From assembly GCF_020497125.1 (NCBI RefSeq), contig NC_059075.1, positions 56,315,321-56,379,320 of the forward strand: 64,000 bases of DNA, given 5' to 3'. The stretch is from Mauremys mutica. Its lineage: Eukaryota; Chordata; Testudines; Geoemydidae. Shown one piece after another: positions 37,000 through 50,290 of the stretch. Position 1 is the first letter of the stretch. Each line of letters starts with the position of its first letter. Below the pieces are notes generated by a model. It had not been told where the DNA came from. It was given only the letters and a program-made list of their open reading frames with translations, and made no database searches. The position numbers and the translations under genes were made by a program.

Positions 37000-38281
37000 A
37001 GAGAAAAAAAGAACTTTCTTTCCTGCACTGTCTGGGAGCATCCCCACCACCTACCCCCAGGCATTTAGTAGACTCTTAAGTTTTTTTCGGTTTAAAGGAA
37101 AAAAACGGGGAGGAAGAAGAAGAGGAGTGAAGAAGACCTTTTTCTGCATTCCCCACTGCTAGCCCCCTGCTCAGGGGCATGCCTGGTTCTCCCTGCTCCA
37201 GAGGCACCTCTCCTGTAAGGAGTCGATTCCTGTAATGGCCAGACACTAACACTGTGTCTGGTGCTTGGGAGAGCCTCACAGAAGTGCTTCACCTGCCACA
37301 GCTAAAACAGCTGTCTCGCAGGAACTGGGAGCTGAAGTTAAAACTCCTCCTTATGGAGAAGGTACTTCAGTCTCCAGGAGACTCTGGTGCTGACCCTGGA
37401 TCATCCGTGGAGTTTTTAACTTGAAAGGGGATAGAGCAGATTCTTCCTGTAAAGGCTCATAAAAAGGGCTCTGAGTCATTGGCCAGCTGGAGGGGTTCCC
37501 CAGTGTGGCCACCTCAGTACCGACGGCTCCAGAAACACATGGGCTCTGAATAGTTGGCCAGCCAGAGGGGCTCCCCGGGGCCTCGGTCACCTCGGTACCG
37601 ACAGCAACAACAACACTGAAGCCTGGTACCCAGAAGGGGGCCTCTGCTATGAGCTCTGTGGCACCGGCTGCATGACCTGGAGAAGCCAGGGGCTTGGGCA
37701 GTCAGGCACTGAGGCAATGGTACCGCTTCCTAAGGAGACAGACAATTATTGTACCATCTCAAAAAGAGCAGCACAGGGGAAAACCTTTGGTATCAGGTGC
37801 GACAAAACTCCCATCTAGGGAGTGCTCTTCACCTTCCCAACCATCGGTACCAACAACATACCACAGACACTCCTCTGTGGTACCAAGTGAGCCCATGGTG
37901 GTACCACATAAGTTCTGGTACCCTGGAGACCTGTGGCCCCAGTACCCAGGGAAAGACACTTACCGTACCATCTCTAAAAGAGTGGCACCGACACAACTGT
38001 CTGTACCGGGTGCAACAAAACTCTCATCTAGGAAGTGCTCTGCACCTTCTCAACCATCTGTACCGACAAAATACCATGGACACTCCTCCGCGGTACCGAG
38101 TGAGCCCAGGGTACTGCATGGGCTCTGGTACCCTGGAGATGTGATGGTAGGGGGAAGAACTGCAATCCTCATTACTCTGTACCAGGGCCCCAGTACTGAG
38201 CAAATCCTGGCACCCAGAATCGTTCTTGGCATCAGGCCATGTACCATCAATACCCCAGACAGCACCGCCCTTACCCTGTGA
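37000..38281 (+). pseudogene. DIRS copy B gag remnant
   Basis: The position between the left terminal repeat and the RT, and repeated GGTACCG-like codon units (for example around 37840-38130), correspond to the GGCACCG-rich gag of copy C. Short open pieces at 37694-38281 and 37749-38144 read repeated YRV/VPT-type motifs in different frames. No zinc knuckle or conserved gag core survives clearly, so the gene is assigned mainly by position. Confidence 0.55.
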
Positions 38282-38365
38282 CGAGTCTGACAGTGGCCAG
38301 AAGGAGTTCATTTCCCTGGTCCCTCATCGTGGCCCCCATTCCAACCCTGCCCTGTCCCCTTCCAT

Positions 38366-39374
38366 GTGGACCCTTCTCATGAGAGTCTACTTCATCAGGA
38401 AATATATCATTTGTTATACCTAGGGGCCATTGAACCAGTCCCAGTGCAACTCAGGAGCCAGGGGTTTTACTCTTATTTCCTGATTCCCCAGGAGAACAGA
38501 GGTTGGAGGCCCATTCTAGATCTAAGGGCATTAAACAAATATGGGACGGCACAGATGTTCAAGATGGTCACACTAGCAGCCGTTGTTCCAGCTCTAGAGC
38601 AGGGAGATTGATTTCCAGCCCTCGACCTATAAGATGTCTACTTCCATATCTCAGTACAACCATCATACAGGAGATTTCCTACGGTTTACCTTCGGGGCAG
38701 GATCATTATCAGTACAGACTGCTCCACCCAAGGTATTCTTCAAGGTTCTCTTCATTGTAGCTGCACACTAACCCTGGTACAGTGACTGGAGTTTATCAGC
38801 ACCAACCTTGATGCAGTACAAGCGAGAGCATTCCTCCCACTACACAGATTCACCACCCTGGGATGGATGCCTCCCTTATAGGCTGGGGAGCTCACCTACA
38901 CAACAACAAGGTTCAGGGCAAATGGTCTTCCACAGAAGTGACCTTCCATATCACTCTGCAAGGAAGCACTCAAACTTTGGAATTGGTCCATCCATCACAA
39001 TGTGCTCATCTCAGCTGTCTATCTACCAGCAATACAGAACTTGACAGCCAACAGTCTGTTGGAATTTTTGTCACAACCATGAGTGGTTACTGAATTCAGA
39101 AGTGCTTCAAGATATATTTGCCCTTTGGGGAACCCTGACTACGGATCTCTTCGCTACTTACTGGAACAAGAAATGTCCTCATTACTGCTCCAAGGCTGGC
39201 CTGGGGAAACATTCACTGGGAGACGCCCTTATCCTCCCATGGGACGGGGCCCTCTTGTGTGCCTTTTCCCAGTTCCCTCTTCTATCCAAGGTCTCGTTGA
39301 AAAGTCAACAAGACAAAGCGAGAGTTATTCTGATTGCCCTTCCTGGTCATGACAAGTCTGGCTCCCTAACCTGA
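38366..39374 (+). pseudogene. DIRS copy B RT-RNase H remnant, internally deleted
   Basis: The RT starts with YLGAIEPVPVQLRSQGFY and YFLIPQENRGWRPILDLRAL (38420-38540). It reaches the segment equivalent to HYQFAVLPFGLSTAPRVF in broken frame near 38700-38760, then jumps to the RNase H motif DASLIGWGAHLHNN at 38865-38906. The stretch between, which in copy C contains YLDD, is missing. Later pieces, LFATYWNKKC and LSKVSLKSQQDKARVIL, match the region after RNase H. Confidence 0.85.
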
Positions 39375-39479
39375 CACAGATGGCAATATGCCCTCCTGTT
39401 CCTCTTTGGCCCATTCCTCACCTGCTTTCTCTCAAAACAGTGGGCTGATCCTTCACCCTAGCCTGCGGGTCCTCCGCCT

Positions 39480-40578
39480 CCAGGCTTGGCTCCTTCTTAG
39501 TTCCAAAGCTTAGAGGCAGAATGCTCTGAGCGGAATGACATGTTGCTACACAGCCAAAAGTTGACCACTTGACACATTTACTTACAAAATGGAAACTATT
39601 CCGAGTTTGTTGTCATTCTAAACACATAGACCCAACCTCATCTTCCCTCCTTCTGATTTTACACTACATTTTAGACCTCAAGAGGTCAAAACTCTCACTC
39701 AGCTCCCTTAAGGTACATCTCACGGTGAAAACGGCTTTTCACTGCCAGGTAGACAGATTCTCAGTGTTTGCTCACCTGCTGACATGTAGATTCCTTAAGG
39801 GCATTGGGAATCTCTTCCTGCATGTGACACCACCTGCTCCAACCTGGGATCTGAATCTAGTTCTCAGGGCTTTGACTAGACCTCCCTTTGAGTTCATGGC
39901 AACTTGCTCTCTCTTACACCTGTCCATGAAGACAGCATTTCTAATTGCCATCACCTCAGCTAGGTACATAGGAGAAATAGTGGCCCTGATGGCACACCCA
40001 TCATTCACGGCCTTTTTTTAAAGACAAAGTAACTCTAAGGCCATATCCCAATTTTCTCCCTACTTTCTCTGCACTTTCCATATGAATCAACAGATTCATC
40101 TCCCTGTTGTTTTTTTCCTTAGAACCACATTATGACAATGATTCTGCATATGCTAGATGTTAGAAGGACACTAGCACTCTACTTGGACAGGACTAAGGAC
40201 TTTAGGAAATCCCCCAAATTCTTCCTTTCATCCACAGAAAGATCTAAAAGCGCTGTGATATCGTCTCAAAGACTATCCAAATGGGTCTCTGGTTGCATTA
40301 ATCACTGTTATCAAGGGCTCAATCTGCTTCCATCCAGAGTCTGTATGCACTCCACAAGGTCAATTTCTATCTTCGTCACATTCCCTAAAGATATCCCTAT
40401 CTCAGTAATCTATAGAGCAATAACTTGGGCCTCTACCCATACTTTTGCAGAACATTATGTGGCCCCCAAAGCTGTCTTCGACTCCACAGTACTCTCTGTA
40501 GTAACAGACTCCATTCCAAAGTCCCAGCCTCCAGTGGTGGGTACTGCTCAGGAGTCACCTACAGTGGAGCAACCATAG
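39480..40578 (+). pseudogene. DIRS copy B tyrosine recombinase remnant
   Basis: The longest open piece (39569-40021) reads LSSLKVHLTV, TPPAPTWDLNLVL and SARYIGEIVALM, matching the recombinase of copy C. The catalytic Arg of the first box (SARRVSEL in C) is Tyr here. A second piece (40132-40578) contains MLDVRRTLALYLDRTKDFRK and, near the end, the H-x-x-R region as MHSTRSISIF, which is preserved, then TFAEHYVAP with the His-Tyr pair. A frame break lies near 40020. Inactive through the Arg loss and the break. Confidence 0.86.
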
Positions 40579-43500
40579 GGACACGAAGAAGAGGAAGTCT
40601 CTCACTTTGTGCAGTAACGATGGTTCTTCAAGATGTGTCCCCCTATGGGTGCTCCACAACCTGCCCTCCTCCCCTCTACTTCAGAGTTCTCTATAGGGAT
40701 CTGCGGTGGAGAAGGAAGTGAGGGGGGGTTCGCCAGCACAGGCAGAGCACAAGGGAGGGAGAGCACATGCACAGGCTTAACAGACACTGCTAGCAAAAAT
40801 CTCCAGTTAGAGATACAGGGGTGCACATACACCTAGAGTGGAGCACCCATAGGGGATCACATCTCGAAGAACCATTGTTACTGCACGAGATGAGTAACTT
40901 CCTCTTATTACAGTTTGTTTAATTATGCTAAAATGAATTTTTTTTAAGCAGGATATTGGATTGTGTGTCCAAAGTTTGATTTATCTTGTTACTCTTACTA
41001 GATAAATTACATGGCTTTTTGTTATCTTTTCATACTAAATGTTCTTCAGAAAATAAATGCTTCTATTTCTTCTAATAACAAGGAGCAAACACACAACTGT
41101 GGGAAAACAGTATTACAAATAGGAAATGTGTTTTTCTTTTACAGGGTTTATTGTAAATGGCTAGTAAGCATATCTGTCGACACTAGTGTGAGAGAGAACT
41201 TTGAGTGAGTCTTCAGCATTCTGCTACAGGGTGGAGCAATTTAGATGAGTTTGAGGCTTTTGTGAACCTAAATTGAAAATTAGTTCTATTGCAACTTGAG
41301 AATAAAGTGTATAATAAAACTTTTTTAAAACCACCATTTATAATTTTTAAAAATGCTACTATAGTGGGATATCTTACTTGACTGCTACAAAACCACTAAA
41401 GAGAAAAAAACAAAATATTGAAAAGTAAGGCCCTAATCTTCCAAATGCTAAAGTGGACAGATAATGCTACTTACTTGAATAGATCAATTGACTTCAATGA
41501 GACTAAGCATGTGCTTAAAGTTAAGCATGTGCATAAGTGTTTTCAGCATCATAAACTATTATTGTATTTTTACTGAGAGCTTTTCAAAACAAAATTGCCT
41601 TGGTGTTAACAATGAAAAGTTATTTAGTCTTCCAATACATTAACAGTTAGTCTGAAGTTTTTCTTTCATAGCCCAAAATTTTCAAAAATAGAAGGCTAAT
41701 GTTAGGCTCCTATCCCGGAGTTAGACACCTAAAGGTAGGATATTCATGTGCTTTTAAGAGCACAAGTCCCATTGACTATATGCTGCAAACCCTGAAGGAG
41801 TATGGCTTGGTCAAAGTATTTCAGCTTTCTTGACTGCTAGAAGTTCAAGATATTGGCGTATGTTGTCAGTTGCAAACATAGCACAAGCCTCTTGCTTACC
41901 TGTTTCATCTTTTGAGTTAATGTTATCATAGTAAAGATTTTAATGAGGCAATGGACTTGTCTTTCTCAGCAAACCTGGGCATTTTATTTAAATGTGAAGG
42001 TAAAAAAAAACTACATAAATTCTAAAAAGATGGTACCAATTAAGAAATTAAATAAACAAGTAAAAAAAATCCCAAATTAAGAGAATAAAATGGGAAGAAA
42101 GTGAAGAACTAGAACCATATACATAGAAATCACAGATATTTATCTATCCTGACTGACAGGAAGGGAAGTAGCCCAACCCCTGAAGGCCCAGCCAATTTTT
42201 ATTCTGCTTCTGCAGCTGTCAGAAGACAGATTTGGTGCACCAGCTGCAGAGCCAAATCAGCTAAAGCAACAAAATGAATTTCTAAACTAATGGTAGCTGT
42301 GCTTCTAGAGGAGTCCTTCCCAGGAACAAGGGTGCCCCCTATTCTCTCTCCATAAATTCAGTCCCTAGTATACTCTGCTCACTGTCACGTGGCAGGTAAA
42401 CTCATAAGAGCAAGTCACAAGTCTGTGGTAACTTGTCTTCACCCCTCAGGGTCTGGATGGACTCAGAGGTTTGTGTCTTGTGTGGTCAGGAACTGGGTCC
42501 CTCCCTAGGTTTCACCCTGGGATTTGTCTGTCCCCTCCCCATTGCAGAATAAAGCATACATTGTCTCAGACAAGATGTTGCCTTCAGCAAGCCCTTCTGC
42601 CCCTTGAGTGGTTGTGGCTAATTTGCCTTTGAAGAACCAGAGCAAGTCTTGCTCTAAGATGCCTAAACTGATGTTCACAGCTTCACCACCAAACACAGAG
42701 TAGATTTCCAACTTCCAAAATGACCGTAGAGGGAGCGCTACTCTGAGCACCCAGAGTAGGCGTCAGTAACGTATGAGAGGGGAATCAAATGGCTTAAACC
42801 TCCCACTTTGGGCACAGTCTGTGTGCCTTGTTTTAAGCCCCTCCACAGTCTGCCTAAACTCTTAGGCTATATTTTTTTCTTGGGTGGAACAGTAGAATCT
42901 TCCTTTATGACCTTACCCCCCCCAATGGGGCTTTTCTCACAAATACAAATCTGCAGGCAAGGAGTCAGCCATTTTTTAACCCTGTCTGGAGGGATACTCT
43001 AAAGGGGAAGCAAAACAGAGTGGCACCATAAGGGGAATGTTTGTCTCCACAGGACAAGAGAAGGCTATGCCCAAAATGCAGAGTCATGAGGGGGTGCCTT
43101 CCCTCAAGGGTTTAATTTTTCTATCTAGAAAATTTTCAAACCTCAGATCTCCTTCTCGTGAGCCCAGAGAAGGAGGCTTGCTTCAGGAGTTGCTGTTTCC
43201 CTCCACTCCTCCACAAAAACATCTCTCTCCTCCTTCAACTCTGCAGAAAATGCAAAAAAGTTGCTGTAGAAGAAAATCCAGATAGAAGGAAAGTGTTTCC
43301 ATTTGCTTTTCACATGCATTGTGTTGAAGGAGGTTGAAACAAAGTATGGATTCCAAAAGGGGTCCTCCCATTTCATGTGCCCCAAGAAGAGGATTTAGCG
43401 CCCTGTCATCTTCCTCCTTATAATCTCAATCTGCAGAAGGCCTTAGTCCTCTAAACAGAAGGACAGAGACAGGCACAGGATTTCTCCTTCCCCTGTCCTC

Positions 43501-44282
43501 CCTGGGAGACTCCCATAGGTGGCTTCAGTCTTCAAACCATAAGCCTTTCTTTACATGGGGTTGTATAAATGCACTATAGACAATTACACCCCACCCAAAG
43601 AAGTCTCATGAATTGGGAGCATCTTGAAATCAGTTGGGCAACTCAAGGACTAAGGTGCTCAGCGTGAATAAGGGTGTCTGACTCTCTAGTCCTTAGAAAT
43701 TATTAACTGGTTATAGCAAGGTCTAATGCACATTTTAAACAAGACCATAGTTGCATAATCCTACGAAGTATGCCCTGCCAATTGCGGCAGTTACTGGTGC
43801 AACACAGCAGAAGGTATCCTAGCATTGGTTATAGCCACATTTGACCAAGGTGACCTCACTCTGGCAAACCTAAGTATTTTTCTGTTGCATATAATTATAG
43901 CCCATGATTGTAGGTAGATTGCTGTAATAGCATAGTGGGTCACCATTTATTCTCTTACATGTGCCTACACAGTTTCCCAAAAAAGTAAAACCTCTCTGCT
44001 TTTCTTGCTTTCTTTCCCACATTTTAGTGATTTTTGAAAATAGATAGAAGGCTTCATTTATCCTATTGATTTCAGTCAGACTACTCCATACAAGTAAAAT
44101 TACATGCATATGTGTTTGCAGGGTTGAGCCCTTTGTGATATATTATGGGACAGTATCTACTTACGTATAATGATATACTTTGGCTTCCAGTTGTGCTTCT
44201 AACAATTAGATTGTGTAACTTGCTTAATTAGCTTCCTAATGGAAGCCAATTGTGTGTCTTTGGTAATTGCCATTCTCAAAAC

Positions 44283-44750
44283 TTTGCTTAAATTGGCAAA
44301 GGTGTTCAAAGCAGAATGGAGGGGGGGGGGGGAAGGATAGCTCAGTGGTTTGAGCATTGGCCTGCTAAACCCAGCATTATGAGCTCAATCCTTGAGGGAG
44401 CCACTTTGGGTTCTGGGGCAAAATCAGTACTTGGTCCTGCTAGCAAAGGCAGGGGGCTGGACTCAATAACCTTTCAGGGTCCCTTCCAGTTCTATGAGAT
44501 AGGTATATCTCCATATAAGTAAGCTTTCAGTTCTGAGGCATACTATAAAAAAGGAGCAGTACACCAAATAACATGTCTTTTTATACTTACAGAAATTTTT
44601 TTCTGTGTAGTGGTACACGTATCTTGAATGTTAATCTTGTGTTAAATAAATTTAACTGTTTGAAAGTGTGAATTTGTAACTTGTATTTCAGGCTAGACTT
44701 GCTTACCCAGGTCAAAAATTGCCTTGAACACCTTTGCCAATTTAAGCAAA
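44283..44750. repeat. 27-bp perfect inverted repeat enclosing a SINE
   Basis: The 27 bases at 44283-44309 (starting TTTGCTTAAATTGG) are exactly complementary to 44724-44750 (ending CCAATTTAAGCAAA). Complementarity continues on the outer side after a gap: GTGTGTCTTTG at 44252-44262 pairs with CAAAGACACAC at 44747-44757, so the left arm carries about 22 extra bases between two CTTTG copies. The loop of about 414 bp includes a Cry SINE (44329-44503). Neither arm belongs to a family I recognise. Confidence 0.9.
44329..44503 (+). mobile_element. tRNA-derived SINE (turtle Cry type), copy 2
   Basis: A second Cry-type SINE. It begins after a run of G and has the A box TAGCTCAGTGG at 44338-44348, then GAGCATTGGCCTGCTAAACC, a changed B box (GAGCTCAATCC), and the 3' part GGGGGCTGGACTCAATAACC and GTCCCTTCCAGTTCTATGAG. 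It differs more from the consensus than copy 1, especially in the B box, so it is probably older. Confidence 0.87.
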
Positions 44751-47700
44751 GACACACAAAATGAATATTGTTTTTTATAATGATAGAAAGGAAAACCACA
44801 TCCCTTTGTTACTGTACTTAAGAATTTATTAATCTCTGCTAATATTCTGCTTCTAGGGTCTAAACCTTGTTACTTTGAGACTGTATATACTCCTTATATA
44901 AAATGGTTCTGACTTGCACTACACAGAAGTAATATTCTGTTTGTATTTTTAAAAGATATAATAGCTTTATTTTTGTAACCTTTTAGTGTTTTGTCCATTG
45001 AGTGTTCTCATGAAGTCTATAGGTTCTCTGCTGTAACTGTTATGAGATTATGGCATTCAAACCAAAGAAATGTTAATTCAGGGTGAAAATCTAAGCTAGT
45101 TGGGATGCATGATAATTTAGCAAGCAATAATTCCTTTTCACAGCACACTTACACGTGTACACTTGCATGTTGTCTCTTGAATATATATATGCACACATTC
45201 TACTAGGGAAAAATAATAAGTATTATGTGATGCAGAATTAGAGTCTGATAACAATAGCTGATGGTAGTAAAATGACATTTTTCTGGCCAGAATCATGGAA
45301 ACAATTATGTACATCTTATCTGAAAGTATAAATATTTAGCTTTTGGTATGGTAGGTTAATAAATCATCCTTTTTAAAACAAAAAAGTTTTATACAGAAAA
45401 TTCAAATTAATCTATCTTTTTTAAAAAAAAATTGATTATACCAAATAGATGCAAAATTATATGTATGATATGGCAAATGGGACCTAACTTCTGAGAGTGA
45501 GGTCCTTAGATTATGGTATATGAAATTGAGAATTTTGCATCAGCTTCAACTGAGTATTCAAGTGGAGGGTTTTTATTCAGTATCAAAAGGAATAATCAAA
45601 ACAGTACCCCCCGTTAAACCCAGTTTTTTGGACTATGCCCACATCTTCATATTTTAGTATACCGCAGATTTTTGTTTTTTTGTTTTTTTAAATTGACATG
45701 CATAACACAGGGTTAGGAGTAGGCGGTGGGGAAGCTGGAACCTTTGTTAGCCGCATGACATCTGTAAATGTGACCCAGGGGCTTCTTGATGCAGTCAGGG
45801 AGCTGACCCACTGCAAACACAGTCCTTACACTATGGATAGGTGATAGTGAGCTGCCTCATAAACCTGAGTGCCCCTGGAAAGCATCAGATTAGGCAATTC
45901 AGGATTGTGGGAAAAGCACAGTAGAGAAATAAGTATTGATATTTAGATTGTCTTATTTAGGTTTGAGTTAATCATTTACTATTAGCAGACCAGTTCACAA
46001 ATCAGCACTGTGTTTCAGGATATCTGCAGGCTTGGGAAGACAAAATTGCATTGATATAAACTTAGTTCATGTTTCCTGGGTTATCTTCAGAAACATGGGT
46101 AGTAGCTATTTTAAGGAAATTTTTTAGATTCTACAGCATGATTTAGCAGCATTGTATGGATCAGGGAAAATTCTTCAACCACAGATTATGCAGGGACCTA
46201 AATAGATATCCTGTTGGATGTGGCACAATATTGTATGTCTCTCCAGGATGACTATTGCATTAAGACAGATGAGCGGTTAGTAAGCACTTTAAAAATGGAA
46301 GAATCCAAGATATTTGTAAGGAAGTAGAAGGAAGCTTGATTCTTTCATCCAGAGAAATAGCATGCTACCCATTACTGAAAGAGCTTTTCTCTACAGTTCC
46401 CTTCTCCAGGATGAAATCTTTTATTCTACCTATTTTGGAAAATGATATCATGGCATTATATTGAATTGGGGACTTTTTAAGGAAAATTTCAAATCTTGGG
46501 TGACAGTCTTAAATACTGTTTTAGATGTGGGACCAGATTGTACCTACTTGATTTATTCCAGCCACGAAATCTGCCAGAGATCAAGAATATCTACCTGTAC
46601 CACCTACATGTATTGCCATTGGCCTTCATACCACCCAACAAGAGGGATGAGGGTAATTGCAGAGTGTTGGCAAAACTGGCATAACTTAATGCCGAAAGAC
46701 AACTCAAACTCTTGATGGGCAAGACCAGACACTATAGAAATGGAGTAATGTTGCTTCATTCGAACCAGAAACCTGCTGGTGTTTCAGGGACACGTGCTGA
46801 AAAAGCACATCCATGGGTCCATATAAACATAATTCCTAACAAGTTTGTATAACTCTTTTTTCATCTAAAGATCTCTAAGCACTTCATGGAGGTGGAATTC
46901 CTGAAAATCCCCAACTACTTTTCTTTAGCACAGAGAGTTATCTGTGGGCTTAAGAAAATGAGGGAGGCATTCTTGACATTCTGCTTCTTTTGGGGAACTT
47001 TAAGAGCAAGTGAGAGATTCTTCTGTTCTGTGCTGCAGAGAGGAAAACAGGGCCTTTGGGTTTACATAGGATATCAGGAGTAATTTGGATATTTGGCTAT
47101 GGGCTTGCAACTTAGACTTTATCCTAGTGTCTAAACTGGGTGAGGGATCTATATGTATTTCACATAGAGAAATATATTGAGTACTATAAAAAACAGATTA
47201 ACAAATGGGGGGGACGGGACGACACCAAAACCCCTTTCTTTTGATCAGGTGATAGTCTGGATTTGTGAATAGCATTATAATTTATAGGCAGCCTGGAGGT
47301 TGACTCAGTGCTAATGTATCCTGTATAAGCATTCTTGCCATCCAGAAATGCTAGTTTTCAGCAAAAGGTGGTTAATGCTACTGTAAAGGATGTTTGTCTC
47401 AAAATAGACTTCCCTCATATGTTAGCATCAAAATTAAAGCACTGATTTTTCTCCTACCCTTCATTTAATTTTATCTCCTAGTGTTTAAATTAACACAGCT
47501 GGGAGCAGATGTCCAGTCAGGTACTGCCGGAATCAGTGTTCCTGTACTTCACATCTTTCATTGTGGATTCAAGTGTAAACAACATAATTTTGGTTCCAGA
47601 TTAGGAGGCATTTTGAACAACATAAGACACACAAATAATACAAATGGACCTAGTGATATATTATTAAAAATGAAGAAGAAATATTAATGTTGGGGAAGAA

Positions 47701-49314
47701 GAGGAACAATCCAAAAAGAAGACATTGAGCTGGAGGAAGAAACTTACAAAGCACTAGTACCAAAAGAGACATAGGGTGATAGTGGGCTGCAAATTAAAAA
47801 TAGACCTTTTTTTTTTTTTTTTCCCTTTGCTACCATATCACACTCTGGTTTGGGGTTTTTTGATGCACATGTAAAGGCAGGTAGACAGAAGCCATAATTT
47901 CTTTCTTTGCAGACAGTTATACCTAGAATAGAGTACCTCAGTATCAACTATTTGGAGGGAGTTGAGACAAGAGCAACAAAAATAATTATGAATCTGAAGA
48001 GGAATGTAAAGAGAGTAAAAGATCTAAATTAAAATTAATATTGCATAAAGAGGAGTAATTATTGATGATAGAAGACAATTGAAGTCTGAAAAGTGGGATG
48101 AATAAAGAATACAAAGGCCAAATAGGAAGATAAATAGTCGTAAATTCACCTTAATTGGGTAATGGTTTTCCAAGAGAAGCAAAGGAAGTTCCATCACATC
48201 ACATGCTTCAACTAGACAAAGCGTTTAAAAAAAAACCCAAAAACTGGAGAACAATCCTGGATTGGGAGAAGGAAGGCTAATATAGGTAATCTAACAATTA
48301 ATGTTGTTGTTTTAAATATAGGACTTTGTCATCAGAAAAATGCCAGTGATTGGCTTAAGAACCTCATATTTCTTACACAACATGTTGATGGCCCAGAATG
48401 ACACTCTGTTTTTCTTAACTGTAATCTTTGCAAATTATTTTCTATGTTGGTTTCCCCAGAAATTGCAAATGACCTATATTTAAAAAATATATAAATAGTG
48501 CAATCCAATGGCAAATATGCTTTTGTGATGAGGGAATCTTGGAGGTATAAGGAAACAGAATTTTGCTTTCAAGAGGTATTTATAATTAGTGGGTAAAAAT
48601 GATATGCAGAAAACATTGATCGAGTCTTCTCTTTAATCAAATACTGTGTTCAAAATAATCCTTATTTTTCATTTACTATAAGAGATTTTATATTTCATAT
48701 GTGTGTGTAACAATATGTTGTACAAAACAAATGCTAACTTCAGCATTTTGAAAAGACTATCTGACAGTGTTAAAGGAAAAAAATAGTATGTAACAAACAT
48801 AACGAAAACATGAGATAATAAGGCTCCTGTTACAGGTTGTTCACTATTGACATTTTTTAGCAACAAATGTAATATAACTGAACCTTACTGTGTGATAACT
48901 TTAAAACAGAAAAATGACAGAGTGATAGGAAGATTGTATTGTTTAATAACTAGACAAACTGCCTGCATATGCCTGAAATATTGTTGTGATCAGGTGTTGT
49001 CTTTATATTCTCCTTTCTCTTAATATTATCACTGTTTTTATTCCAAATGTAGTATAACATAAATCATAGATTTTTTTTAATGCTATTTCTGGCTGTTTTA
49101 GCAAACAGAGTGCAAAACTGCAGCTGTCTGTATCCTGCTTGTTTTCAGCTTTAATTTTCTTTAATGTTTTAAATAGGTTTGTCTTACTTACAGATATTCA
49201 TTCTTGCTACTGTGTTAATTTCTGGGTCCAGTGACTTCTCCTGTAGAAGGTGAAGATAAATGGCTTTGAAGCAGTATACAAGTAGTATACTGAAGTAACT
49301 GAAGTTTTGTAATA

Positions 49315-49559
49315 GAGCTATGCCAGCAAAATCTTCTTTGTGTAGATGCAGCTTATACAGGCAAAAAAAGTGCTTTTGCCACTATAGCTTATATTGGTTT
49401 GGCAAGCAAAATAAGCTATACTGACAAAAGCATTTTCATGCTGGAAAATAATGTCAAACCTAGGGCTCTTGCTGGTATAGAAATGTCACTGAAGAAAAAT
49501 CTCACTCCTCACTGACATTGCTATATTGGCAAAAGTTTCTAATGTAGACCTGGCCTTAG
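49315..49559. mobile_element. MITE fragment (GTAGACCTGGCC end)
   Basis: Just upstream of SPRED1 exon 3. The right end TTTCTAATGTAGACCTGGCC in reverse reads GGCCAGGTCTACATTAGAAA, a turtle DNA-transposon terminus. Inside, GCTTATACAGGC, AGCTTATATTGG and AAGCTATACTGACAAAAGC repeat a GCTATA unit in both orientations. The left end GCTATGCCAGCAAAA pairs only loosely with it. Confidence 0.55.
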
Positions 49560-49658
49560 TTGAAACTGCTTGCTTGTACTGGGAAGAAATTAAACAAGGA
49601 TTTGTTAACTGTATTTAAGAAGTCATTTTTCAAGTAAAATTCCAAAGATGTATACTGA

Positions 49659-49994
<336 letters not shown>

Positions 49995-50089
49995 TAAACA
50001 TTTGCGTTGTTCCACAATATACTATGGTTGTAATGGTTAGACAGTTTAATAATACTTTTGAATTTCTCTCTAGCACTTTCCATCTAAGG

Positions 50090-50290
50090 TCCTAATATTT
50101 TGCTAATGAACTAATTCTCAAAACATGCCTGTGTAATGAAGAAGCATTATCTCCATTTTACAAATGAGATAACGGAGGCATAGAGAGGTTTAGTGACTTA
50201 CCCAGATCATGCCAGAGGCCTGCGATGGAACTGGTTTGACCATATCCATAAATTCCCAGTCCTATGCTTTAACTACAAGTCCATCATTCC
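50090..50290 (-). repeat. MIR/L2-type old SINE fragment
   Basis: On the plus strand CATTATCTCCATTTTACAAA, TGAGATAACGGAGGCATAGA, GAGGTTTAGTGACTTACCCA and, further on, CCCAGTCCTATGCTTTAACT are the reverse complement of the MIR order (CTGTAAAATGGGGATAATA and upstream parts). This is an ancient amniote SINE in SPRED1 intron 3. Confidence 0.75.

Larger units (their letters stand above)
36175..40906 (+). mobile_element. DIRS retrotransposon copy B (decayed)
   Basis: A second DIRS-type element of another subfamily. The left inverted terminal repeat is about 36175-36310 (TTTGAGTAGTGTCCCTATGG), the right about 40740-40906. The internal complementary region at 40564-40658 combines GGAGCAACCATAGGGACACG (complement of the left end) with GAGGAAGTCTCTCACTTTGT (complement of the right end). 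Gag, RT, RNase H and recombinase remnants lie between them. A solo LTR interrupts the 5' region, and the RT has lost an internal stretch that includes the active site. The element is about 4.7 kb including the LTR. Confidence 0.9.
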
